Made by a program: the position numbers and the translations under genes. From contig NC_065548.1 in NCBI RefSeq assembly GCF_022605725.1, positions 16,835,644 to 16,899,643 of the forward strand: a stretch of 64,000 nt of DNA. Reading direction: 5' to 3'. Below the pieces are notes generated by a model, which was not told the origin of the DNA, did not search any database, and worked only from the letters and a program-made list of their open reading frames with translations. Of this stretch, positions 49,197 through 60,953 are shown one piece after another (position 1 is the stretch's first letter; the number at the start of each line of letters is the position of its first letter). Source of the stretch: Anthonomus grandis grandis (Eukaryota > Arthropoda > Insecta > Coleoptera > Curculionidae).

Positions 49197-49302
49197 TATT
49201 CGAAAACCATATAAAGCATCCCCTCTGAAGAGTAGGTCTCGAGTAGCTCGACGATATGTGGATGTTTGAGCATGTGACATATCGTGGCTTCTCTCTTCAG
49301 AT
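49197..49302 (-). CDS. CASK: CASK exon: kinase N-lobe, helix C to hinge
   Basis: A 106-bp coding exon of CASK. The acceptor AG is at 49303-49304 and the donor GTAAGT at 49196-49191. The product reads [20 protein letters not shown] then [14 protein letters not shown], equal to about residues 58-92, containing helix C (the LKREA glutamate) and the hinge. The phase is 2 + 34 codons + 2, joining both neighbours through split Asp and Tyr codons. It is separated from the upstream exon by a 57-bp intron and from the downstream exon by a 23-kb intron. Confidence 0.95.
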
Positions 49303-49359
49303 CTAAAAAAACATAATTTTTCCATATATTATAATATTCAAACAAAAATTAAAATTTAC

Positions 49360-49472
49360 CATTTGTGCTTAGTCCGGGACTAGAAGTGAATTTTGCTACG
49401 TCCACGATTTTGACAGCGAACTGCTGGCCAGTCTGTCTGTGGATGCATCGTCGAACTATACTGAATGGCCCC
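49360..49472 (-). CDS. CASK: CASK exon: kinase glycine loop and ATP-lysine segment
   Basis: A 113-bp coding exon of CASK. The acceptor AG is at 49473-49474 (TTTATAG) and the donor GTAAAT at 49359-49354. The product reads GPFSIVRRCIHRQTGQQFAV, then KIVDVAKFTSSPGLSTN, equal to about residues 21-57. It holds the end of the glycine-rich loop and the conserved lysine of AVKIV. The preceding exon, with the start codon, was not found in 49473-64000 and probably lies beyond the right edge. An old broken copy of the start of this exon is at 56243-56287. Confidence 0.95.
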
Positions 49473-49784
49473 CTATAAATAGAAAAATAAATAAATACAT
49501 TTGTAACATAGTTGTAAGTAATAAGATAATAAGAAAAAAAAGTTGTCCAATTAAAATCTATCTAATTGATAGCAGCATGTTTTTATTAGGCATTTTATTT
49601 ATATACGGCAAAAATAAATCTATCATGCTAGATAAAATTAATAAGTCTTGATATGATTTTTTATGCGCTGACGTGGTTGCTCCTTTTTTAACCAATATTA
49701 TACATTCTTGCCTATAACATAACTATTTCTTGACGGTTGGAACATTTCAAAAATACATCCGCTATTAAAAAAAAAATATACATT

Positions 49785-50262
49785 AGTGTTGGAAGGCATG
49801 GAAAATGTAACGAATGTGCAAATCAGAGAGTATCTTGATAGGCATAATATTTTACCAGTATATCAATCAGGTTTTAGATCGGGCTTTAGTTAAACTTTTT
49901 TAAAAACTACTGATGATATTGAAGCTATCCGATTGAGGCAAGGCAACTACTCTAGTGCTTTTAAAAGTTGATTTAAATTCTTTAATTAGGGACTATCTGA
50001 TAAACAGAAAACAGTACGTTGAAAGTAGTCGCGGTTTATCATTGGTGAAATCATATATGATGTATCACAAGGTTCTATACTAGGGTCTATTTTATTCGGC
50101 ATTTATTCCTGTAACCTGACAACATACCTTAAACATTGCAATTATCAGGAATACGTAGATGATATACAGTAATATTTATCATTTATTCCTGAAAAAAAAT
50201 TGTGTTGCTGAAAATGTCAATAATGATCTTTATCGGCTAATTGGATTTTCTTTAAAACATAA
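49785..50262 (+). mobile_element. LINE E, RT fragment
   Basis: Plus strand. IREYLDRHNILPVYQSGFRS (49835), then after several breaks YDVSQGSILGSILFGIYSCN and EYVDDIQ (the YxDD box, 50155), then NVNNDLYRLIGFSLKHN. Blocks and spacing are those of the LINE A family (QYADDTQLYF). It has stops and a deletion of the FDxI box; inactive. Confidence 0.7.
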
Positions 50263-51064
50263 TGACAGACACCTTAAGACTTATTTTAAAGGAACGTGAT
50301 GAGGCTTTGACTAAATACAAATATCACAAGTATTTAGAAAATTGGAGATATTACACGGAGTGTCATAATTTTGCATTGGCATCAATAAGACGAAAAAAAG
50401 CTGCATATCTTGCAAGCTTGGAGAGTGACAAAACTGGTAAAAAACTGTGGAAAGATCTAGAAACTTTAAATATTAAAACAACCAAAAATAATAACGAGCT
50501 GCCGTTTAATATATCTGATCCAAATCAAATAAATGATTTTTTTGTAATCGTCTTTAATATATCTGATAAATGTGTAAACAAAATTAACTTCTACTTCAGT
50601 AATAAATTTACCGAGGATAATTTTCATTTTTCTTTAGTAGACCAAAATACTGTCGAAAAAACTATAAAAAATATTAGGTCCAATGCCTCTGGTGTGGATA
50701 ACATAATTTGACGTATGTTACACTTATGTCTCCGTAATCTTCGTAATTAATTAATTTTCCCGTAATCTCCAAAGTTCTCGAAAGAATAGTCTATATGCAG
50801 CTGTCATCATTTTTAATGTCAAATAATATCCTCCCTTCCTATCAGTCTGGTTTTAGGAAACATCATCATTTGATGTCATCAGCATTTGATGTCATCGATC
50901 ATGATTTGCTTGTAGCGAAACTGAAATATTATGGCTGTAGTGATGTTGTTTTGTCCTTTTTTAAGACTTACAGAAAGTAAGGGTGAATAATGAATATTCT
51001 GCTTCGAAAAATATTATTTCTGGTGTCCCACAAGGGTCGATCCTAGGCCCATTATTATTCCTTA
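50262..51064 (+). mobile_element. LINE F, RT N-terminal fragment
   Basis: Plus strand, begins abruptly where LINE E stops. The first 149 codons (50265-50711) are open: LRLILKERDEALTKYKYHKY (pre-RT), KKLWKDLETLNI, then NTVEKTIKNIRSNASGVDNI. Then frame breaks. SYQSGFRKHHH (50840) is followed by a deletion to SAFDVIDHDLLVAKLKYYGC (50880). ISGVPQGSILGPLLFL runs to about 51062, where a mariner-type element begins. The catalytic box is not present. The junction with LINE E at 50262 suggests two copies fused or one nested in the other. Confidence 0.75.
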
Positions 51065-51066
51065 TA

Positions 51067-51750
51067 CAGGGTGTTCATTTGAAAACTTCCCATCACGGAT
51101 TTATCGAAAACCAATGTTAAAAAAAAACGCCGAAATACGTCAAAAGGTTTGTCAAGGGGGACAACTTTCTAACCTAAAATTACTTCATCCCCTTTCACCC
51201 TCTCCCCCCAGGGTCATCCCCTTAAAAATTTGAAATGGCAAGGGGTATCGAGTAATAGCTTGTTTAAAAGGTCTTTCGAAGTCTTTTATTTTGACGTTTG
51301 ATTTTTTTAAATCGGTCGATTCGTTTTCGAGAAAATTAGAAATATCTTTGTTTGTCTTAATTTGTTCAGATAGAAAACAAAAATATGAAAATATCAGTTT
51401 TTATTTCAATAAGTGTTTAAAATGTTGCCCGTTTTTAGCCAAACAATGATATAGGCGATGTTCAAATTCCTGACGGACATTTTCAAAAACATGTTGTGGA
51501 ATATCATGGCAGCTGTCGATGATGCGTTGACGAAGTTCATCCAAACTTTCACGTTGGGGAGTAAACACAATAGATTTCAAATGACCCCATAGAAAAAAGT
51601 CTAACGGCGGTATATCAGGAGATCTAGCAGGCCATTCTATAGGCCCCCTTCGCCCTATCCATTTATCTGGAAACTCGTCGTCTAGCCATTGTCGAACGAG
51701 AAGAACATAGTGAGGAGGAGCGCCGTCTTGCTGGAAATATATTTCAGACG
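51067..51750 (-). mobile_element. mariner-type element, truncated
   Basis: The end CAGGGTGTTCATTTG begins at 51067 after TA (51065-51066). It interrupts LINE F after its GPLLF box. The minus strand from about 51750 to 51401 encodes the C-terminal half of a transposase. YFQQDGAPPHY has the second aspartate, PDKWIGRRGPIEWPARSPDI then PPLDFFLWGHLK the third, and a tail ends in FKHLLK. This part is fully open. The N-terminal half and the other inverted end are missing, and the frame upstream of 51750 is unrelated low-complexity sequence. It is the best preserved mariner fragment here, related to the one at 59660-60600. Confidence 0.8.
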
Positions 51751-51958
51751 TTTCTTTTTTTGTTTTTTTTTTCTTGTTTTCTCCATTTAAACTGTGATTG
51801 TTAGAAAGGTTAAAAGTTAAAGAGTAGCTTTTAAGCTTAATCTTCGCCTTCTTTGGAAATGTAGTATTAAGTAACATTGTAAGATTAATATTGCTTTATT
51901 TTTAATAAAGACATATTATTATTATATTATAATTTTAACATTAATGCATCCAAGTCGA

Positions 51959-51997
51959 ATGGAGAGTTGCTATGAAATAGCAACTCTAACTCTCCAT
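51959..51997. repeat. Foldback with 6-bp internal duplication
   Basis: ATGGAGAGTTGCTAT (51959-51973) and its inverse (51977-51997) form a hairpin with a 3-base loop. The second arm carries one extra 6-base unit (AACTCT repeated as CTAACT). Confidence 0.85.
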
Positions 51998-52400
51998 TTT
52001 GATTATGTTTGGAGTCTCGCATCGCATAGACACCATAGATAGTCTTTCTTCTTTACAAAAAATTAATTTAAGTAATGCCTTCGTGTTGAGTCATTTTGAT
52101 TTAACAGACGTTGTATATAGACCATACCTAGATACTACTGAGAAAAATCAGATTTAGCGTGTACAGCGTTTTATGTTTACGGTTTATATATGGAATTCGT
52201 TTTCTCATATTTGACGAACAAAATACGATCTAGGACCGACGTACAATCATTGTATTTAAATCGTAGAGGAACAATCTCTCCACCTCTGCATATCACAGCA
52301 TTTTACGAAAGGTGAATCTCCTACAATATTTACTTACTCTATAATCAAATTCCAACAGGGTTTAAGAATTTATTAATCGGTGGATTTAATTATCATCATA
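51990..52400 (+). mobile_element. LINE RT C-terminal fragment
   Basis: Plus strand. AFVLSHFDLTDVVYRPYLDT (52080) followed by RVQRFMFTVYIWNSFSH (52155) and then a decayed tail match the region after RT in the LINE A/E family. Stops are present. It may be the 3' remainder of LINE E/F after the mariner insertion, although a separate LINE-like 3' end (AATAAAGACATATTATTATT) lies at 51906-51930. Confidence 0.6.
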
Positions 52401-53444
52401 AAAAGTTGTACTACATTAAATTTTAGCAGTAGACAATCTTTCTATTTATGGGGCATCGTATTTTGTTGATTTCGTTTTTGTAGGCTCTAGGTCAATACAA
52501 TATTTAGACTTGGAAAAGTTTGGATGCTAATTTGGTAATGTTTTGTGTTTTAAACATAGTATCTTTTTAAAACTGCTTTTAATTTTTTTTTTACGATTTC
52601 TATTCTTGTTAAATCACAATTTAATGAAATGTGTAGTAGTTTTTTGGTACGGCAAATAACTTTTTTTTAACACATATTAAAGCAATCAATTTACAAAATT
52701 AATATCAACAGTACAATCATAGTTATCATTATATCTAGACCCTAAGTATACAGTACTTCTTATGTGTACATGACTAACTTCAAAACAATGCTTTATTAGC
52801 ATTACTTTTTGCTTTACGTGGCTATAAGAGTAAAAATTAGACTAATTTTAATTATGTCATAAATTTTCTAACTTAGTTATAAACTTACTCATTAATGGTC
52901 TGTTTAAACTTTTTAACAAATTTATTTAAAGACAATTCCAGTTTTATTTGAGTAGACGAAATTAACATTCGGTTTATTGCAAGTTTGCGCCGCTTCATCA
53001 ATATGGTTTCTTAGGGCAACATTTGATCTAGGACATGTTTAGTCGAATGTTATTTCTTAAACTATATGCATGTTAAGCACTTGAATACACTATATTATAT
53101 TTTGACTTTATTGGCATATTTATTATTTTAAAAATTAGTTTTGCCTGTTCTAATTTAAGAATTTGTTCAATAGATTTAATTTTTAATAATGTGTATCAAT
53201 CACTATCATATATCAATCATATATCAATCACTTGAAGGCATAAGATGGATCTAGATCAAAAAAAAAATTAAAGTACCTTATTTTGTAATATTTCAACTTT
53301 TTGAAAATTTGATTTACAATAGGTCCCTATACTGGTATATGATATCGCAAGATTGAAAAGATATACGCGTTATATATTTTACACTTAGCTGCATTACTTC
53401 GGAAATGTTTACATTTGTTAAAAGCTTCAGTGAAAGCTATTATT
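52401..53444. other. CASK intron, nothing recognised
   Basis: AT-rich; a short direct repeat of TATATCAATCA near 53205-53235. Confidence 0.45.
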
Positions 53445-54340
53445 TTATTTTTCATATGGTTACTCCAATTTAAGATTCTCATCCAGTGTAAATCCCAAAT
53501 ATTTTATATTGCTGATCTTTTCCAAATATACCCTATTTAGACTTATATTAATGTGATTAATTTTTTTGCTTAAAAAGACTACACTTAGTGCTGTCTAAAT
53601 TGATTGACTATATTTAGTAAGATCTTGATTTACTTTAGCTCATAGTATATCACAGTTATTGCTGGTATATAATAAATAACAGTGTCGTCAGCAAACGTAT
53701 AATACTGGATATCCAGTTCTGCTGCTCGGAGACTGAGGACATACAATGAGTACAACAGGGGGCGTAGTACGGACCCCTGTGGCACACCATAATTAAATGT
53801 TAGTATATCACTTTCCTGGTTATTTACCTATATATATTACTTTCTATTAAGTAACTATGACCCAGTCGTGAAAAGCGCAAGCCCGTTCCCTTCAGCTTGT
53901 TTAATGTTGTGATTACCACATCAAAAGCCTTTCTAAAATTGACAAAAACAATAGTTATAATTTTACCCTGGTCTAAGTTAGTTGAAACAGAATTCATTCG
54001 GTCAATGGTGGCGCCTAATCTTCTACTATTTTAAAAAAACCCATATTAATATAAATCGTATAACATATATTTTTCTATGGATAATAGCATGTGTTTTTTT
54101 ACTGTTTCCATTATTTTGAAAATACACTTATTATTAATAAAGGTATGTAATTATTTAATTGAGTTTTAAAGCCAGATTTATAGACAAAAAAGGGGAATAA
54201 TTCACCTGCACTAAGAGCATTATTTATAACCTGGACCAGAATATTTAACATATTTCCTTTTATGTTAATTAAATTACGTATTGTAATTTGATCATGTCTC
54301 GGTATATCGTCGTATTTAGTTTTAGACTTAATCAAATATT
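53445..54340 (-). mobile_element. LINE H, decayed RT
   Basis: Minus strand, many breaks. IPRHDQITIRNLINIKGNML and INNALSAGELFPFF (54310-54185) resemble the start of RT. TIVFVNFRKAFDVVITTLNK (53955-53890) holds the FDxV box. MVCHRGPYYAPCCTHCM (53790) resembles VPQGSILGPLLF. A decayed region follows that would hold the catalytic box. The 3' part resembles YLGFTLDENLNW near 53475. Clearly non-LTR RT, inactive; the family is unknown. Confidence 0.6.
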
Positions 54341-54789
54341 GTTTAATTCATGCACATCTGCTGACTCAAAAAATATACCATTATTACATATAATTTCATC
54401 AAAATTTAGCTTTAAATGTAGGTTTGATGCATAATTTTTTCCTGACCATGGTCGTTAGTCCCATAAGTCTAAGGTCATATCTAGTTAAAATTGAACTAAA
54501 AATTAAAAATATTATCTTATGGAATATAGTTTTGTAAAACTCTGTGCAGATAAAATTCCATCCTACACTACTGCGCCTAGGTGTTAGCAAAACAAATTCT
54601 TTTATTTCCAATAATCCATTGCTATGAAAGGTTTTTTTTTAAAAATCAGCGCTTAAGAATATGTATACGAAATATAAAGAAATCATCAGCATCTCGATTC
54701 GGGTTAAAAAGTGTTTTCGGTATAAGAAACTGAATGCAAAATACCGCCTGTTTTTTGGCATTCAAGTTGTAATATAGAGATGTAAATAT

Positions 54790-55400
54790 TGATGTATATG
54801 CTTGCTTTGTCGATTATAAGAAGACGTTTAATACTGTTCAACATAAGAAATTAATTGCTATATTAAGTCGTTAGGTCTATCGGTCATCGCACAGCCGATC
54901 AAACATCTGAAGAAATTTTTATTATGAAAGTAGTTCAGGGTATCTTAAATTATATGTACCTCTGCTTTGCCAAAACAGAATAAAATAATTTATTAATATT
55001 TTATTCTGTAAACCTTGGCTTTGCTTCATTTATATAGTGAAAGAAAATTCAGAGAAGCTAAAAGAAAGAACGAACTTCTACCGGTAACAGATGGATGATT
55101 TGCAGGTACTTCTGTCAGCCATAATAAATAAGCAAACAAATGAGTTTCAGATTAAATAGCGAAAAATTAACATTTAGATAAAAATTTAACTGATATAGGT
55201 ATAGATGGAAAAACTAACAGTGGAAAAATATTCGGCCTGTACGATAAATGGAAAATAAAAGGTAATGAGGGTTCTAGATCGTCACCCAGAATATGCTGGC
55301 TTAAAAACCAGTGATGTAGAGTCAGCGCCACGACGACCTTTAAAGTTAGCTGCGGACAAATTATCATGCGTCATCATTGTTCGCCAATATTTACAATGTA
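54790..55400 (+). mobile_element. LINE fragment of the RTE-like / craniofacial-protein-2-like group
   Basis: Plus strand. YACFVDYKKTFNTVQHKKLI (54800) is the FDxVxH box of this group. QMDDLQVLLSAI (55090) retains the end of the catalytic block. RSSPRICWLKNQ and SATTTFKVSCGQ near 55270-55350 match its characteristic WLKNLR C-terminus. Most of the RT between is deleted. Inactive. Confidence 0.6.
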
Positions 55401-55549
55401 CTTAAAAAAAAAGAAGAACTGTTAAATAATTTAGTATCGTAAAACATGGAGAATGTCAAAAAATATCGCTATAATTAAACAAAAAATGAAATATATAAAC
55501 CTGTCTGTAACAAATATATAAACACCTTCAGTGCCCGGATACTAATTCA

Positions 55550-56300
55550 TTTCAGCGTTAAATAAAAGTTTTGAAATGTTTTAAAATGTATAATAAATAA
55601 TAAACTGTCAGTTATACTATAGTTGCCGGTATAAAAATCTATTTTTAGGATTTTCTTTGTTAAAATAAGGTATTGTTCATTTACAGGTTAAAACAAGAAG
55701 TTATTTGCGGTTACTGTGTTTTAGTGCAAATGTGAACATATTTTGTTATACATTGGTTGCCTATTTTTGTAAAAAAGCTTTAACATTTTTCTCTTTGGTC
55801 TCAATTTTTCATTTTTATCTTTCATTATTTTATTTACTATTTGGTACCTAGCTTTATCATACATTTTTAAATAAATATATTTAGTTATTCCAAATATTTT
55901 TTACAACATATTTTTATATTGATGTAAAACTTTTTTATAAAACAAATTTAAAGCTATATCCGATAAATTTTCTTAATCTCAAAAAAGTTCAAGATCATTT
56001 TAAATAGGCTAAGCATATCCTTGTGATATGCGATTTAAAAGCCGCTATGCAACTGTATTTTTTATTTATTCATATTCTAAAACTGCGTTAATTTATAAAT
56101 TTTTATCAGTTTTACTTCTGCAATGAATAGAAAGTAATATCAATTTGTCTTAGCGTAATTATGATCATGATCTATGCGACTACATGAAATTTTAATACAT
56201 CTGTTAAACAAGAATTAATGCCCATTTAAATTATGGTATTTAAGTGTGTCTGTGAATATATCGTTGAGCTATACTGGAATGGTCCCCTATAAATAAAAAA
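55550..56300. repeat. Old partial duplication of the CASK exon/intron segment
   Basis: Matches 47990-49480 in the same order and orientation. 55573-55600 shares GTTTTAAAATGTATAA, 55610-55660 shares a CAGTTATACYATMGTTGC-like block and ATCTATTTTTA, and 55970-56060 shares a TTAATCYCA block and ATGCAACTG-like end. 56243-56300 matches the start of the exon at 49472 with its acceptor. The copy is shorter; the second exon and most of the first are lost. Confidence 0.65.
56243..56287 (-). pseudogene. Broken duplicate of a CASK exon start
   Basis: On the minus strand the acceptor TTTATAG is followed by GGGACCATTCCAGTATAG, the counterpart of the exon beginning at 49472 (GGGGCCATTCAGTATAG). An extra C shifts the frame after four codons. 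The match ends after about 45 bp. It retains polypyrimidine/AG signals but no donor site is seen, so inclusion in mRNA is unlikely. Confidence 0.75.
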
Positions 56301-59060
56301 AAATATGATAATTAAATATAATTCCTCATGCGAAATAAATGAGTAGTTGCTGTTGCTAATTGAACAAAGTTATAACGACGTGTAGCTAAATTTTAATTAA
56401 ATTATAAATAGCTGGATGCAGAAACGTGTATTTTACGTGTTTTTAGTGGACATTTGAATTATACTAAAACCAAGATGAAACTACTATATTTAAATATAAT
56501 ATAACTGGAAGATAATAACATTTTTGAATATAGTTTAGGTCTTTCTTACTTAATATAGCTAAAATTCTATCCTTCTCGACTGCGCCTATGTGTGTTTTAG
56601 AAAAATCATAGTTTTTTTTTCGTTTGGAATGTTTAATGTTTTGTTTAATGTTTAATTAAAAAAAAAGAACATAACCAATTAAAACATAATTAAATCTAAA
56701 GATCAAGAAATAGACAAGTAAAGGTATACATTGCAAATGTAACGGTAAAAATATTAACGCTTTAAAATTATACCAAAAGACATAAAAAAAGATTTAGAAG
56801 TATTTTTAAGTTCCTTTAAAAAGTTCCTAAAAACACCTAATTTGCAAAAGCTTTTTTAAATAATCATCGAAACATGTTTTTTAAATATTGAGTCCTTATC
56901 TAAAATGACACCCACCTTCTTGCAGGAGTGTTGCCATAATTCTGCTAATATCAACGCTAAGATTAAAAGAACGTGAGAGCTCAGCAATTTTTAAAAATCA
57001 GAAGTTGTCGTTTTATTTATTTTTCTATAATATTTCTTTACAATCATCTATTTTTAATATTTTTAGACACAGTACATGTATAGGTCACATAGTGGGGTCA
57101 AGCAGTATTTTTATATTGTGTGTAGGAGAATCATGTTTTTTTTTCCCAGGTGTTATAATATTCTAATATGTATATTGGGTTATATTAATAAGTTTGTTTC
57201 AAACCTGGTTTTATTGTTGTCTCAGCAAAATATTAATATTATTTTACTTTATTATCATTTTTTTCTTTTTAACATTTAAGAGTCTCTGGAGTCGATCATA
57301 GTATCCTATTAGTACTTCAGGATTTGATTAAACAATAATAGTTTAATTCAGGTAACTACTAAATTAATATAATAAATGCTTGTATATTTTTTATTTCTAT
57401 TGACCTATATGAATTGAATAAAATTGTTATATTAGTTAACAATATAGTGGATAAATATATTAAAAGATTATTAGGATATTTAAAAGAAAATTGATTAAAG
57501 GCCCTATTAAACATATAATCTAATCATGATTGATTTTCTGGCGTAATATGAGTAACACACTTTATATATTAATACATATATTCAGAAAGCTTATTAATGA
57601 TATATTTGTGTTGAAAGTTATCGACAGTTTTAACTTTTGAATAAAATAAAATTTCTTAAAAATACTAGAACTCGGTCATTTAAATGTTTTTTTTTCATCC
57701 AAGTCAATATTCTCTTCCAACCAAGTCTTTTGATGCCACCTAACTGACACACATTTGTATGACATATGACACAATGAAAAGCAAATACAAATAATGTTTC
57801 AATTATTCCATTAACATGGCTCTATAGATTAAATATATACACATCTATATTATGACGTACGAATATACGAGGTATATTCCCCGCCAATTTTTTTGTTGGG
57901 TACCAAGATACTATTCATTAACATGCAACAGAAAATCATGGGCCAAGCAGTAAGTTAAAGAGAGAACAAAAACACTTTAATATATTGATTTTCCAGTTTC
58001 GCACTTGTCGCTGAGAGAGAAAATGCAATACTTCGCACTCAAGACCTTCATTTACCGGGCCGGTATAACTTAAAAATTAAGTTAGATTATTTTAATTGAG
58101 CTCGCTTAAAAATTCTAACAAACCTATTATAATTTAAAAATATATAAATATTTTCTATAATTTTGACTAATAATTTTAATATTTCTTATTAATATTTAAA
58201 GCAAATTATATGATTTTAGTGCTTAATAATCAATTAATTACACTTTTATTAATAACCTAAATTTACAGGCATTTTTGTGTCCTTGTTTTGTTTGTTTCTT
58301 ATTTTATAATGATGATCAACTATATTATCTTTACCTAAAATAAAATTTATACATCAGCAGCATATAAGAACTAAGCTTACCTTAAATAGTTTTTTCCAGA
58401 TTAGGTATAAATAAGATTGACCCATTAACTGTGTGTTTAGTAAATACTGATTTAATTATTTTTTTGTTACTCCGAAAGTAAATTCATATAGGGCATTTAC
58501 AGTACTATTTTCTTTAAGATTTACAAATTGGTTTGAAATATTTATCCATTATTCTCAAAAAGACTCAGGTTCTCAAGAAAAGTCACAATCTCATGATTAA
58601 AAGTGGTTATTGACTTTAAGTCAATAACGTCATTGTATTTTATTGTATTCTGTCATTGTATTTAAATAAGGGTACGGCATCATCAGTGATTCCGTAAGGC
58701 GAAATGCGTAACCCAACATTTTGATAATTGTACGACTTTCAGTTTTATTTTTCTCCTTGTTTTGCAAATTCAGTTATAAACTTGGTTAGGCGATAGATTT
58801 TATGTTGGCGTTTTTACCATTCTTACTTATCAAACATCCCATATACATTTTAAAAGTAAAGGGAACAATCTTAGTCCAGAAGATGGAGTTAATAATATGT
58901 TTAGGAGGTTTCAATATTTCTTGGTCAGCTTTTTTATCCGGTTAGCTAAAATAATGTCAAACGTTATTATTGTAATTTTTTAATTATAAGTTCTATTATA
59001 CCAACTTTACATACATGCATACAGCATGGCCATCGGAAACAGTCCAGCAAGGTTTAAGGC
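56301..59060. other. CASK intron, no gene recognised
   Basis: AT-rich, without recognisable coding sequence. A short motif near 58686-58715 (GTGATTCCGTAAGGCGAAA) has a small stem and a GAAA like the hammerhead-like repeats, but lacks the rest of the core. Confidence 0.45.
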
Positions 59061-59084
59061 TCTTTTTTAACAAATTTTAAAAAA

Positions 59085-60953
59085 TGCCCGGACCCGTCGA
59101 TTTTTGATTTTAGGGGGACAATTTTTTTTAATACTTTCAACCCCTTAACACCAACCCCTTGATGGGGGTTGCACCAATCCTCAAAATCTTAAATAGGAGT
59201 GGGTGTCAAGTAATAGTTTATTTTAAAGGTCTTTTTATTCTAGTTACAACTGCCAAGTTTGAAATTCCTAACTTAAGTTTTCGCAGTATGACAGCTTGTC
59301 AAAGATTTTGAAACAATACCATTGTTTAATACTTTGAGCGCTAGTTTTTAGAGGTTCATGATTTACAAAACAAAATCGAACCCGTCTATTTGATTTTAGA
59401 AAAACGATTTTTTGTTTAAATTTTTAACCCCACAACTTCAACTCTTTAACGAGAGCGACATTCACCCTTGTTTTTGAAATGGGTGTGTTGTGATACATCT
59501 TTTGAAAGGGCGTTCAATTTTCTTTACAACAGCGCTTTGTTTTTTAAATCTGAGCTGCGGGTTCCAGAGAAATCTAATTTAATTTTATTGATTAGTATTT
59601 ACACAGTATCTTATGAAATGTTGAAAATGACCGCCGTTTACCTCCATAATATAGTACAATAATTATTTAAAGTGTTCCCAGACATTGTAAAGAATATCGA
59701 GTGTTATTTGTTGGCATTCATGAATGATGCGGTTCCGTAAATCTTCTAACGATTCAGGTTGGGTGGCATAAATTTTCGATTTCAGATGTCCCCACAAAAA
59801 GAAACCAAGAGGAGATAAATCGGGTGATCTCGCAGGCTATTTGATAATACCCCTTCTCCCAATCCACCTACCGGAAAACGTTTCATTCAAAAACTGCCGT
59901 ACTGATAATGTGATTATTCTGCATAATGCGATACCTCTTACTGAAATATCGCATTTTCTTCACGGTAGCGTTGGTCGTTTTCCATAATTTCAATCAATGC
60001 TGGTTAACGGCATTCTCCAAAAAGTCTATGTATGTATCTCCATTTAAATTTCCCGGTAAGAAAAATGGTCCAATTATGTGATCACTAAAAGTATCAACCC
60101 AATTTTTGAGGATGTTGAGTATGAACCTCATGATAGATTCTTGGATTCGTGTCGGACCAGTAACAACAATTATGACGATTGACAGTGCCATTGAGAAAAA
60201 AATAACATTCGTCTGAGGAGCAAACATTTAAAAGATAGTTGGGATTATTTGAAATTAGTTCGGACATTATTTCACAAAACTGTAAACGTCTGTCGTTATC
60301 ATCTTCATTTAATTCTTAAAGAAGTTGAATTTTACATGGGTGCCATTTATTATGTTTTAGAATTCTCTGTACAGTGGTCCGCGAGATTCCCGTTACATGA
60401 GAAAATTCATTTCGAAAAAAGTTCACCGAGAACACCGACTTGCCTAGTACCTCATTTCTCACTGCATAGTCAATATTCCGTTTTTTATTTGCCACCGAAC
60501 CAGTTTCCTGAAATTTTGCCTGAAACTCTAGGATGTAACCATGATGTACGTGTGTTTATCTGGATGTCTCTCATTAAACAAAGTTGCCGTTAGTCTTGCA
60601 ATTGATTGATTATAAAGTATAATTCAATAATTTCCAGTCTCTCCGCAATAGAATAAACCATTTTTATCAAATCGGATTGTTGACTGATGTTTGATTTGAG
60701 AATTGTATTGCTTGGCGATGCATAGCTCAACTTTAAAAAACAAAGCATTTCAAAGAAAACTGAATGCCCTTTCAAAAGATGTATCACAACACACCCTTTC
60801 CCATTAAATAATAAAGGTGAATGTCGCTTCCGCAAAGGGCTTGAAGTTGTGAGGTTAAAAATTGAAATAAAAAATTGTGCGAGCGCTTTTGTTTTGTAAA
60901 TCAAGAACCTCTAAAAACTAGTGCTAAAAGTATTAAACAATGGTATTGTTTAA
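59085..60953 (-). mobile_element. mariner-type element with tandemly doubled left arm
   Basis: Arms at 59311-59560 and 60715-60953 are inverted copies. The outer ends share AAACAATACCATTGTTTAAT, and inner blocks include AGAGGTTC and GATACATCTTTTGAAAG. Left of the left arm, 59085-59290 is a second, diverged copy of the same arm in direct orientation (ACCCGTCGATTTTTGATTTT against ACCCGTCTATTTGATTTT). The core has a broken transposase. The right end is directly followed by the GC-rich LINE. Confidence 0.75.
59660..60600 (-). pseudogene. mariner-type transposase fossil
   Basis: Minus strand, near full length in shifting frames. Near 60560-60470 the FQAKFQETGSVANKKR linker follows the first HTH, and near 60410 VTGISRTTVQRIL is the second HTH. 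Near 60190-60090 NGTVNRHNCCYWSDTNPRI is followed by SDHIIGPFFLPGNLNGDTYI. An ALIEIMENDQRYREENAIFQ segment just precedes the second-aspartate region. Near 59880-59790 a degraded GGLGEGVLSNSLRDHP corresponds to WIGRRGPIEWPARSPD, so the third aspartate context is damaged. It is related to the fragment at 51401-51750. Inactive. Confidence 0.75.

Noticed and set aside
58680..58720. Third hammerhead-like motif
   Set aside because: There is a small stem and GAAA but no CUGANGA core and no alignment to the dispersed repeat.
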